The notes under the pieces: model-generated
What the model saw: the letters and a program-made list of their open reading frames with translations, nothing else
Told to the model about the DNA's origin: nothing
Database searches by the model: none
Source: Cephalotus follicularis
Lineage: Eukaryota > Streptophyta > Magnoliopsida > Oxalidales > Cephalotaceae
NCBI GenBank assembly: GCA_001972305.1
Contig: BDDD01000559.1
Location: 248,001-312,000 of the forward strand
Length of the DNA: 64,000 nt
Direction: 5' to 3'
Part shown: piece after piece, positions 46,524 to 56,090 of the stretch
Numbering within the stretch: the stretch's first letter is position 1
How the letters are laid out: the number at the start of each line of letters is the position of its first letter
Made by a program: the position numbers and the translations under genes

Positions 46524-47720
46524 ATGGAAGGTCGACATGGAGGAACTGCTAGAAGAGCCAAAGGTGGGCCATTGACTAGATGCACCAGGGCTAACAGAAG
46601 TGTTGAAGAACCAGAAGAAAGTAATGTGGTACCATATACAAAATTTGTTGCACCTGCTCAAGAAGAGCCAAGGGATTTTCTATGGGAGATGTATGCCACT
46701 AAGGCCCAGATGAATGAGCTCTTGCAGTGCCAAGTGGCTGCATCAGGTCAAGCTGCAGCTGCTATAAGTGCTGGATATGCAGAAGTAGCAAAGAGACCAG
46801 TTGATCCTTCTACACGCAGGGAGGATCCTTTGATTAGGTTTTCGAAGCTAAATCCTCCTGATTTCACAGGGGATTCTGATGTTATTGCTTCTAAGATATG
46901 GTTGATACAAATGGACAAGATCTTCAAATTCTTGGAATGTTCAAACTTGCAGAAAGTTGTTTTTGCCACTTATATGCTACAGGGTGTGGCAGAGCATTGG
47001 TGGAGGATGGTTGATTCTTCTGGAGAAGAATCAGGGATAGTAAGGTCTTGGGTTTTTTTTGTTACAGAGTTCAATGAGAAATATTTTTCTGAGACTGAGG
47101 TTGATAAGAAGGAGGCCGAGCTCCTTGGTCTAGTGCAAGGCAGCATGACTGTGCCCCAGTATGAGGCCAAGTTTATTTAATTGGCAAGGATTGCTCCTCA
47201 CATGGTCAGCACAAAAGCAAGGAAATCCAAAAAGTTTCTTAGTGGGCTCAGACCATATATCAGACAGAAGTTAGAGCCTCTAAGGTTCAAATTTTTCTTT
47301 GAATTGGCTAGCAAAGCCAGAGAGCTTGAGTCTGAGCTGAGGAACTGTGCAACATGAGGATTCAAACTAGTAGCAATAGACCTGCTTCTTCCGATTAGTA
47401 GTCAAGGAGGAATTCTAGGAGCAGTAACAAGTCCCAAAGGTCAGGGCATATTAGCCCGAGTAGGGTGGTTCACCTCAGAGTATCAATAGTCCACCCAATT
47501 TTTCAGGACATAGAGGGCAGCCTCAAGGGCAGGGCTCTCAGCAGAGGAACTGAGGGACACAGGGAGGTCACTCTAGACTTTCCAATGGTGGTGATCAAGC
47601 TTCCTTTGATCTATGTGTGCACTGCCAACACACTAACCATACATTTGATGATTGTTGGTGGAAGGCCGGTTAGTGCATGAGTTGTAGAGCTCCGGATCAC
47701 ATGGCTAGAGAGTGTCATCA
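46524..47720 (+). pseudogene. Gypsy gag with CCHC zinc knuckle
   Basis: Start chosen at the ATG at 46524 (MEGRHGGTARRAKGG). The capsid part reads FSKLNPPDFTGDSDVIASKI, KVVFATYMLQGVAEHWWRMV and AELLGLVQGSMTVPQYEAKF; an in-frame TAA at 47178 interrupts it and the same frame continues LARIAPHMVSTKARKSKKFL. A zinc knuckle CMSCRAPDHMAREC lies at 47674-47715, with a stop just before it and frame changes between. Length and order match chromovirus gag; this copy is dead. Confidence 0.88.
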
Positions 47721-48092
47721 TGGCAGGTTTAGTTTGGGGAATCAGCAAGGATAGAGTATGGGTCGATCTTAGGGAGGTTCTCAGCAGAACCAGAGTATTG
47801 GTTATGAGCTAGGCCGTGATTATGTACAGCAGCTTCAGGGCCGTCCTGGTACTAGTTCACCTTCAGTGGTTAAGGGAGATCATGGTAAGCAGCCTATGGG
47901 ATCGACACCTACAGTGCATGTTAGGGTTTATGCTATGGACTAGAGGGCTGTAGCGGGATCCGGTTCAGTTATAGGAGTTACTATTCGTATTTCTCAGCAT
48001 ATAGCATAGACTCCCTTAAATCCAGGTTTTCTCACTCATACATTGCATTGCCTTTTCTATATTATGTTAATGTGGAACTCGAACCCTTAACT
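47721..48092 (+). other. Gypsy internal region with protease and RT deleted
   Basis: Gag linker continues to about 48035 (GYELGRDYVQQLQGRPG) and RNase H begins soon after 48093. About 1.3-1.5 kb of protease and reverse transcriptase expected here is absent. Confidence 0.75.
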
Positions 48093-48600
48093 TTTGTGAT
48101 GGAAGTGAGCACCCTAGTAGGAGAACCTGCTCCGATCTTAGCTTTTCCAGAGGACAATGAAGGCTTTGTTGTGTACAGTGATACTTCATGGAATGGTTTG
48201 GGTTATGTTTTGATACAGTATGGGAAGGTGATCGCCTATGCCTCAAGGAAGTTAAAGCCTCACGAGGAGAGTTATCCCACTCATGATCTAGAGTTGGCAG
48301 TGATAGTCTTTGCACTACGCAAATGGAGGCATTACTTGTATGGTACCAAGTTTGATGTGTGCACGGACCATAAAAGTTTAAAGTACATTTTCTCTCAAAA
48401 GGATCTGAATATGAGACAAAAGAGGTGGATGGAGTTGTTTAATGACTAAAACTGTGAGATACAGTACCACCCAAGCAAGGGTAATGTGATTGTAGATGCC
48501 TTGAGTCTCCGATTAGCTTGCTTGACAGTTGCTCAGATTCAGACACAACCATGGTTGCTGGACAAAATGAGAGAGGGTTAGGGTATGGATGAAGGCTTGC
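48093..48600 (+). pseudogene. Gypsy RNase H
   Basis: Reads [60 protein letters not shown] and [11 protein letters not shown], the standard Ty3/Gypsy RNase H with its D-E-D residues (YSD, LEL, CTDHKSL). A TAA at 48447 interrupts the frame just before NCEIQYHPSKGNVIVDALS. The N-terminal 25 codons come from the deletion junction. Confidence 0.88.
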
Positions 48601-48615
48601 TCAAGGTTGCATTAG

Positions 48616-49570
48616 ATGGGTCAAGGAAGGTTGAAATCCGAGTTCTCGCCTCATGGTGATGGATTGTTAAGGTTTCAAGGCAGAATTTGTGTTCCTGACA
48701 GTAAGGCGCTGAAGGATGAACTTTCGTCCCAGGCTTATCGATCCAGTTTCTCAGTACATCCAGGGAGTACCAAGATGTACCGAGACCTAAAGCTTAGTTA
48801 CTAGTGGAATGACATGAAGATGGAGATAGCATAATATGTTTCTTCCTGCCTGATTTGCAAGCAAGTTAAGACAGAACACTAGAGGCAAGTCGGGTTGCTT
48901 CAGTTGTTGCCAGTAGCACAGTGGAAGTGGGAGCACATCACCATGGATTTCGTGACAGGGTTACCAAGGATGAGGACTAACCGTGATGCCATATGGATTA
49001 TTGTTGATCGCTTTACGAAGTCTACACACTTTCTAGCAATCAAGATGACTTATTCTCTTGAATGGTTGGCATCCTTATATGTTGAGGAGATTGTTAGGCT
49101 TCACAGAGTACCTGTTAGTGTTGTGTTTGACAGGTACCCACTGTTCACTTCGCGGTTTGGGAAGAAACTGCAAGCAGCTTTTGGTACTCAGTTAAGCTCT
49201 AGTACAAATTTTCACCCCCAAACAGATAGTCAGTCTGAGCGAATAATCCAAACACTTGAGGACATGCTTCGGGCATGTGTGATGGATTAGGGTGACAGTT
49301 GGGATGAGCATTTGCCTTTAGTGGAGTTTTCATACAACAACAGTTATCATGCAAGCATTGGTATGGCACCGTTTGAGGCTCCTTATGGTCGAAAGTGTAG
49401 AACTTCAATTAGTTGGTTTGAGGTAGGTGAGAAGAGTCTCTTAGGGCCCAAACTTGTGCAAGAGATAACAGAAAAGGCTAGGGTTATCAGGGAAACGCTT
49501 CTAACAGCCCAGAGTTGACAGAAGAGTTACGCAGATCATCGAAGGTGAGAGTTAAAGTTCTCAGTAGGAG
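48616..49570 (+). pseudogene. Gypsy integrase
   Basis: Reads in one frame with several stops. The N-terminal HHCC zinc region shows HPGSTKMYRDLK and CLICKQVK (about 48760-48870). The catalytic core reads WEHITMDFVTGLPRMRTNRD (first Asp), VFDRYPLFTSRFGKKLQ (second Asp) and DSQSERIIQTLEDML (Glu). Then WDEHLPLVEFSYNNSYHASI and PYGRKCRTSI. Stops at about 49288 (TAG) and 49516 and 49546 (TGA, both consistent with CGA codons) break it. RNase H and integrase are in different frames, so a frameshift lies near 48600. Confidence 0.88.
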
Positions 49571-49874
49571 ATCATGTGTTCCTAAGAGTTTCACCGCCCA
49601 GGGGAATTATGAGGTTTGGCAAGAAAGGAAAGTTAGCCCCACGGTATATAGGACCTTTTGACATCCTTAAGAGAGTAGGTGCAGTTGCATACAGACTTGC
49701 CTTACCGCTCAGTTTGTCAGAGATACACCATGTCTTCCATGTGTCTATGCTGAGGAAGTATCATCCAGATCCTTCGCATGTGTTATAGTTTGAGGCGTTA
49801 GATCTAAGGGCGAATATGAGCTTTAAGGAGATACCCATTCAGATCATAGATTTCTAAGTCAGCAAATCGAGGAG
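49571..49874 (+). pseudogene. Gypsy integrase C-terminus (GPY region, chromodomain approach)
   Basis: Reads [60 protein letters not shown], then a stop and FEALDLRANMSFKEIPIQII. This matches the Tekay/Del-type end of integrase; the chromodomain that should follow is cut off where the repeat at 49875 starts. Confidence 0.82.
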
Positions 49875-49977
49875 TGTTTGAAGAATTAAATTTGTACCGC
49901 AAGTGCACGGATCGTGCAGCAACGGATCGAACACAGAGAAACAAGTTTCAACTAATTTTAATTTATCAACCTAGGCG
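49875..49977 (+). repeat. Foreign LTR-head fragment at the Gypsy pol/3' LTR junction
   Basis: TGTTTGAAGAATTAAATTTG then ACCGCAAGTGCACGGATCG matches the head of the repeat at 33876 (about 85 bases recognisable, through CAACCTA-GGCGAA). It replaces the chromodomain end, the polypurine tract and about the first 145 bases of the 3' LTR. Confidence 0.75.
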
Positions 49978-51099
49978 AACCTAGAGAAACTTTATGGATT
50001 TTCCCTCTAAAGGAGCCCATATATAGGCAAGTAACCCGCTTTTCTTCTCATTTTTCATTCTCTTTCCATTTCTAGAGAGATAGTGAGAGAGGGAGTTAGA
50101 GAGAGAGAGCTCAGAATCAAGCAAAGAAGGAGTCTTTGCATTCGTTGCAGAGTTTGGAACTTGAAGGGGGGATCAGAACAAGGATTCAACAGCAAATCTT
50201 TCCTGATCTTCACCTCAACAGTTTTGAGGTAGGTTATACATATATGCTTTCAATTCATGCATATTGATGGAATTGAATGTTTATAAGGTTATGGATTGAT
50301 ATATACATGCTAGATGGATGAGTTAGGATGATTGATAAGGTTAATAATGAATGAAAATGGAGATCACAGAGAGATTAGTGAATTTGGGACTTTTTTTTTA
50401 TTCCCTTTCTTTCTCTCGATTTATGAGTTATGGGTATGGATCTAAGGGTTTAAAGATTTTTTTAAGTTATAATCAACCATTGTGGCTTATAGCTTCCTTT
50501 GGATCAAGTTTTAAATGGCTTTAAATAGATTTAGATTGATTTGTGAACTGTTAACAGCCGAAATCGTTGTTCTGCAAAGCTCGACACTGTTGACGCTTTT
50601 GTTAAAGAATCGACGCTTTGCTTAAAGGATAAACTGTTGATGATTAGAGCAATTGCCGACATTTTATGAGGCAAAGCTGAACCGGGGATGCTTTGCTTAA
50701 CTGGCGAAGCTTTGCTTAACTGGCGAAGCTTTGCCACCCGAAACAGCCGACGCTTTGGCTTAAAGGGTCGGTGCTTTGCTACCATGTTTTATACGAAATG
50801 CAATGTTTTAAACCCCTTGTCAACTCCAAACTCTTTTACCTTCAAATGGGTTCAATACGAAGCCTCCCTAAGGCCGTGTAACCTATGTTAAACCCTTTTT
50901 AACACAATTGATTTTTAGATCAATCTTTAAAATGAATTTCAATGAAGTTTCAATAAAAGAGTTTTATTAACTTCTATCAGGACTGAAATATGGATATGGT
51001 ATGGTTGGACCTATTGGAACACCATTATGGACTAGAACCTTTGGGGACTAGTAATATGAAAAATGGTATGGAGGGTATGGAAAATGGTTTTGACGGATG
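49978..51099 (+). repeat. Gypsy 3' LTR, first part (head missing)
   Basis: Homologous to 5' LTR from about 44203 to 45285 (for example TATATAGGCAAGTAACCCG, and TCGA-type motifs at 50560-50780). Its head is replaced by the fragment at 49875-49977 and it stops at the Copia-2 insertion in ..GACGGATG. Confidence 0.88.
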
Positions 51100-52764
51100 T
51101 GTTAGGGATAAGTCCTACAAGCCATTGCAGTCTTGTAAACTTATCTTTGATATTCAATAAAAATGTGTTTTCTACTATCTTGGCTGTGAGTTCATTTTAC
51201 TGTTTTAATGTATATTTAATTAAATAAATGTCCTAAGAACAGAGTTGGAGGACCAAGTTCTTGATGAGATCAAGATGTGAGAATTGGAACCTCACCAAAC
51301 TCTATTCTTAAAGCTTCTTGGTTAGAGGATTGGTACTCAGGGCATACTCAATCTGGTTAGACCAACACGTCCTATACCAGCTCGTTTAAGAGGATGACTG
51401 ATCTCACATGTCATTTTGTAGTGATTATATGGTATACACGTGGGTGACCAAATTTTGATGGGTTCACTGAAGGTGACTCGCTGAAGAGATGTCTATATGG
51501 AGTTTCACTACGTGTCAAACAAACATCCTTGATGGTAGCAGTGTAAGTGGTCCTTAGACATGAGCCACCACTGGATATCTTGTGCATAAGATGCTACACT
51601 TTAATAATGCTTAAATACATCACCTAACCATGGAGAGTATACATGCATTAATTAGTTATGGTAGGTTTATGTATGGAGATATGTGAGTGCGCAATAATGG
51701 ATCCACAGCTCCCAGTAAAGGGAGATTATGCTCAGGTTGATTAGTCATTGGCAAGTTTAATCTTTGGCCAGGGTAGAAGTGATATCGTGAAGTGTATCCG
51801 ATGTCATTGATGCTTATTAGAGGGGCACCTCTAATATGGTGTAACCAACAACGTAAAATCACACAGTTCAGCAAAATTAAACTATTAGGGTTTGACACAA
51901 TCCATACCCTAGGTTTAATAAGAGCATTGATGGTGGAGGGACTAAACGTGCATGAACCTACATCTTACGGTTCAAGCTAAAATTCATATTACCTGGGGGT
52001 CAGTATGCATTGCTATATGTCGATACTGATCAGTAGAATACACGGGACGACTTAGATAGTCGGTCTCGTGAATTTAATAGAATTAAAAGAGTTTAAATTT
52101 GAAATGTCGTGCGATTGAAAAATATTTTATCGGATAATCGCTGTGTTCACGATTTATTCTACGGTCAACGTGATAGTGAACCTAAAGGGTCACACACAAT
52201 ACAAGTGACGGTCTCCTATATAGGGTTTAAGCCAAATTAATTAGTGTGCAATACTAATTAATAAATCATGAAGATTACTTAAATAATAACTTAAAAGCTT
52301 AGTATATAAGCTTGGTTGCCTTAAGTCATTTAAGCTAAGTCATTTTTATTCTTAATTATCCTTGTTAGCACTTGAGAGAAAAGAAAAAGAGAGCTCAAAA
52401 ACCCTCCAAGGCCGAAACTATAGAGAAGAGAGAAAAAGTTCTTCTATACTTTTTTTTTGGCTTGGATAATCTTAAGAAGACAAAGGAGATCTCTTGGTCT
52501 AGACTTGCTTTAGAGACCATCTACCTTAGTGGTTGAAAGCTTGAAGTTAAAGCTTGTAGGAGGAACTAGAAGGAAGGAGACTTCGTTTTCATTTAAGTCT
52601 CTTGCACTTTCCTTTACCATGATGATGCTTTTGCTTGTAACAACCTAGATATGGCATTAATAGGTCCTTGAAAAAAGTTAATGTGTAAGAACATATTTTA
52701 TATCTATGTTTCTTCTTTTGGCTGATTTTTAAAGGCTTTATGTTCTTACAAATTAATTCTAACA
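51100..52764 (+). repeat. Copia-2 5' LTR
   Basis: TGTTAGGGATAAGTCC..AATTCTAACA. Contains a stretch missing from the other LTR near 51708-51722 and lacks one found there near 60172-60195. Confidence 0.95.
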
Positions 52765-52766
52765 AT

Positions 52767-52780
52767 TGGTATCAGAGCAG
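52767..52780 (+). promoter_or_regulatory. Copia-2 primer binding site
   Basis: TGGTATCAGAGCAG two bases after the LTR: the intact plant initiator-Met tRNA-type site. Confidence 0.9.
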
Positions 52781-53220
52781 TGTTAATGCCACTAGGTTTT
52801 TAGTTGATTGATATGCTTGAATTGTTTGGGTGATTCAATGATATTTTCGGCCATGGTAGTGTGCAAGTGGTGGTTGTGTCTTGATTTGTTTAAAATGGTT
52901 TATGTGGTTGGAAAGAGCTTGAAAAAGTAACAAATTTTGTTTTTTGGACCACCACCACCTCCACCACCGCCGGCCAGCTTCCTCTTCCACTACCTATGGC
53001 CATAACCTTCCATTAATGGAAGATGAGTGGTCTTGCATGCCCATGGATTAATCATGTGTTGATTTAAATCATAACACGCAAACATGTGATGGTTGAGTGT
53101 TGCAATAGATGTCTAAGTCAAAGCATGGGTTTTTGCACGATGTATGTATGGTGTATCCTGACACCAAATATGGCCTTGACATATTATGTGTCTTGCAAGT
53201 CTTGTTAGTGGGAGGTATAT

Positions 53221-53780
53221 GAGGCGGAGGTCAGACCTCGCTGCTTGATAGCAGACCTCAGAGGTGGAGGTCAAACCTCCCTACTTGATAGCAGACCTTA
53301 GAGGCAGAGGTTTGACCTCACTGCTTGATAGCAGACCTCAGAGGCGGAGATCAGACCTCGCTGCTTGAACGCAGACCTCAGAGGCGGGGGTCAGACCTCA
53401 CTGCTTAATAGCAGACCTTAGAGGCGGAGGTCAAACCTCCCTGCTTGATAGCAGACCTCAGAGGTCTTGGTTAGACCTCGTTGTTTGAAGGCAGACCTTA
53501 GAGGTGAAGGCCAGACCTCGCTACTTGAAAGCCGACCTCAGAGGCGGAGGTCAGACCTTGCTGCTTGATAGCAGACCTCAGAGGTGGAGGTCAGACCCTA
53601 CTGCTTGATAGTAGACCTCGAAGGCAGAGGTCAGACCTCGGTGCGTAATAGAAGACCTCAGAGGCAGATGTCAGACCTCGGTGCTTATTAGTAGACCTCG
53701 GAGGCAGAGGTCATACCTCGATGCTTAATAGCAGACCTCAGAGGCAGAGGTCAGACCTCGGTGCTTGAATTCAGACCTCA
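53221..53780. repeat. Fourteen exact 40-bp tandem units with hairpin potential
   Basis: Each unit resembles GAGGCGGAGGTCAGACCTCG followed by CTGCTTGATAGCAGACCTCA. The 14 units are all exactly 40 bases with no insertion or deletion, despite substitutions in most. Each unit contains two self-complementary parts: GAGGTCAGACCTC and CTGC-TTGATA-GCAG. A degenerate fifteenth starts at 53781. The period is not a multiple of three and the units have no unique spacers. Confidence 0.95.
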
Positions 53781-53789
53781 AAGGTAGCG

Positions 53790-53985
53790 GTCAAAGCTCA
53801 GAGCCCTGCTCCAGTATTCGGAGCTCTGCCTTTGGGTTTGAGAAACCTTGGAGCTCTGCTCTTGCTTTTGGAGCTCTTCCTTAGGGTTTTAGAAACCCTG
53901 GAGCTCTGCTTTGGCATTCTGAGCTTTGCTTTGGCATTCTGAGCTCTGCCTTTGGGTTTTAGAAACCCTGGAAAAGAGTTTTCGT
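53790..53985. repeat. GAGCTCTG / TTTAGAAACCCTGG repeats
   Basis: Degenerate units combining GGAGCTCTGC with TTTGGGTTTTAGAAACCCTGG, following directly on the 40-bp array. The second part is itself an inverted repeat (GGGTTT..AAACCC). Confidence 0.8.
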
Positions 53986-55230
53986 TTCTTTAATTACCCA
54001 AATCAATTGTCTATGTTTATAGAAGCATATCTATCAAGTTTATTTGAAGATTCATGAGATTGAATTGTTTTTGCATGATGGTAGCTCACGGATTTGACCT
54101 ATTTTATGGTTTTATTTTTTACAAATGTTGTGGGTGTGTTTATTACTTTAATGAGAATATTTGTAATATTTTTTTTATTGAGACTTGCATGTCTCTTCTC
54201 TCTATTTGCAATGTATCTATTAATTCTTAATTCCTCCCTATTACTCCCCTCGATTTGAAATTGAGGTTTCTCTTAGTATAGATAGGAACTTGTAATTAAT
54301 TAGCGAAAGTTTCAACGGAAGAAAGGATGAGAAGATAACGAGACCTGAAGAACGTTACAAGACCCATGACATGTATGGGATATATGTTGTATGTTTGTAA
54401 TAATCACACCTAGGATTGAGACAACGATTTTTTTATTGATCAAACAAGCCTCAGTAGTGAGAATTCGTGATCTACCATTAGGTTTTGTATATGTATGAGA
54501 TTCATGTCTTTTTATTGTGCTAAAAGAGGTTCCAACGGACTCTCCATATTATGCCACACACCTATAATTTGTAATTATTAAAGGGTTGGCCTAATATTAA
54601 TTGACCTTGTAATCCATCATCTTTGAAATATCAAACTAATAATGAAACAAATCCTAGATTGAATTCGGTTGTTGCCTTCCTCCATCACTATTGATGTAAA
54701 TATGTCTATGTGATGTAAATTTGTTAAGCACACTCAAGGTTTTCATTCTAATATAATATTTTACATCAGTAGAACATTAGATTGTGCATGGAGAAGAATT
54801 TGTGATTAGATTCGATTTGGACCACATCCAATGGTCTTATCACTTATTCATCTTTATGTTGATGGTGGGTTATGTTTCACTAGAATACATAAGACTTGTT
54901 GAGCACACTCAAGGTCATATGTATCTAGAGGCAAAACAAAATGATCAGGGGTTGTGTTATTACACAATTGGCAAGAGTTTGCCTAACCACAAGGTTTTCC
55001 ATGACTTGTTGAGCACACTCAAGTTTATGTTTTACATGTTGTGGGACGTCGATCCCACTTGGAAACAAAGATCCATGAAATTTGGACATCTGTTTCTCGT
55101 CTCCCATACTAAAACAGTGGGAGGTTACCTAAAGTTTAAAGACCAAAACTTTATGGTTTTAGACATCTAAATTGATTATATGCTTTACTAATTATTTTCC
55201 TATTTTTCTTTATATCTGTAGACATCACAA

Positions 55231-56090
55231 ATGACAAACCCTCTTACTGTTATTCTTGAGAAGAATCAGCTGACAGGTCCTAACTATGTGGACTGGCTGC
55301 GGAACATCAAAATAGTTTTGAGTTTCGAGGACATAGATTATGTCCTAGACGCCCCTATGCCAGCACTGTATGCTGAAGATGACTTACCTGAGGATCATGC
55401 CATATATAAGAAATGGGTAGCTATGACAAGAAAGTCAAATGTTACCTGATGGGATCGATGAACAATGCCCTGCAAGTCCAGCATGACTCGATGCGAGACT
55501 CTAGTGTTATTCTCCTACATCCCCTCGAGCAATACGGAGAAAATAGTAGGAACGCTCGATTCCAGCTCACTTCTGAGCTATATGGTATGAAAATGGCTGA
55601 AGGATCCTCAGTCAATGATCATATGCTCAAGATAATCAATGCGATTGAACGTCTAGTAGCTCTTGGAATCATTCAGGATGCCAAATTGAGCACAGATCTG
55701 ATCCTTTATTCACTTTACCATCCTTCTCTAGTTTCGTCATCAATTTTAACAGGAATAGGATAACAGCCAGTCTGGCTGATCTCCTAAACATGCTGAGGGA
55801 GGCGGAGGTGAACATGCATAAGGGCAAAGCACCTGTTATGGTGGTAGGACAGTCTTGTAGGCCCAAGAGGAAGGGCAAGTCTACCTCTGCAAAGGGGAAG
55901 GCTCAGCATGGGGCGATGCTACCACAACCCTAGCTTTTAAGCTCGGGACAGCCAGGCAACCAAGGCAACTGAGGCAACAAGCTGTTGTTACACCAGCTCC
56001 AGTTGCTAAGGTGTCTACTTCTCAGCCCCCTGCTAAGGGACCATGCTTCTACTGTGAGAAGTCGGGGCACTGGAAGAGGAACTACGTAGC
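55231..56090 (+). pseudogene. Copia-2 gag
   Basis: Start at ATG 55231 (MTNPLTVILEKNQLTGPNYV then DWLRNIKIVL), the usual Copia gag opening. A frameshift near 55415 moves to the frame reading KVKCYLMGSMNNALQVQ and FQLTSELYGMKMAEG; another near 55725 leads to ITASLADLLNMLREAEVNMH and a Lys-rich stretch. The zinc knuckle CFYCEKSGHWKRNY (56044-56085) has lost its last cysteine (Tyr in its place). Forms the virus-like particle in functional relatives; inactive here. Confidence 0.9.

Larger units (their letters stand above)
52781..55218 (+). other. Copia-2 leader, no gene called
   Basis: 2.4 kb before gag, unusually long. Holds the 40-bp array (53221-53780), GAGCTCTG repeats (53790-53985), and three copies of a TTGTTGAGCACACTCAAG phrase (54721, 54895 and 55005). 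The open frame 54784-55170 spans two of those copies, has no recognisable domain and I do not call it. Confidence 0.6.

Noticed and set aside
53221..53780. CRISPR-like array of regular repeats
   Set aside because: Units are contiguous with no unique spacers, lie in a plant retrotransposon leader, and there are no cas genes.
54784..55170. 128-codon open frame ahead of Copia-2 gag
   Set aside because: No recognisable domain, spans a repeated noncoding phrase, and lies in the leader; probably chance.
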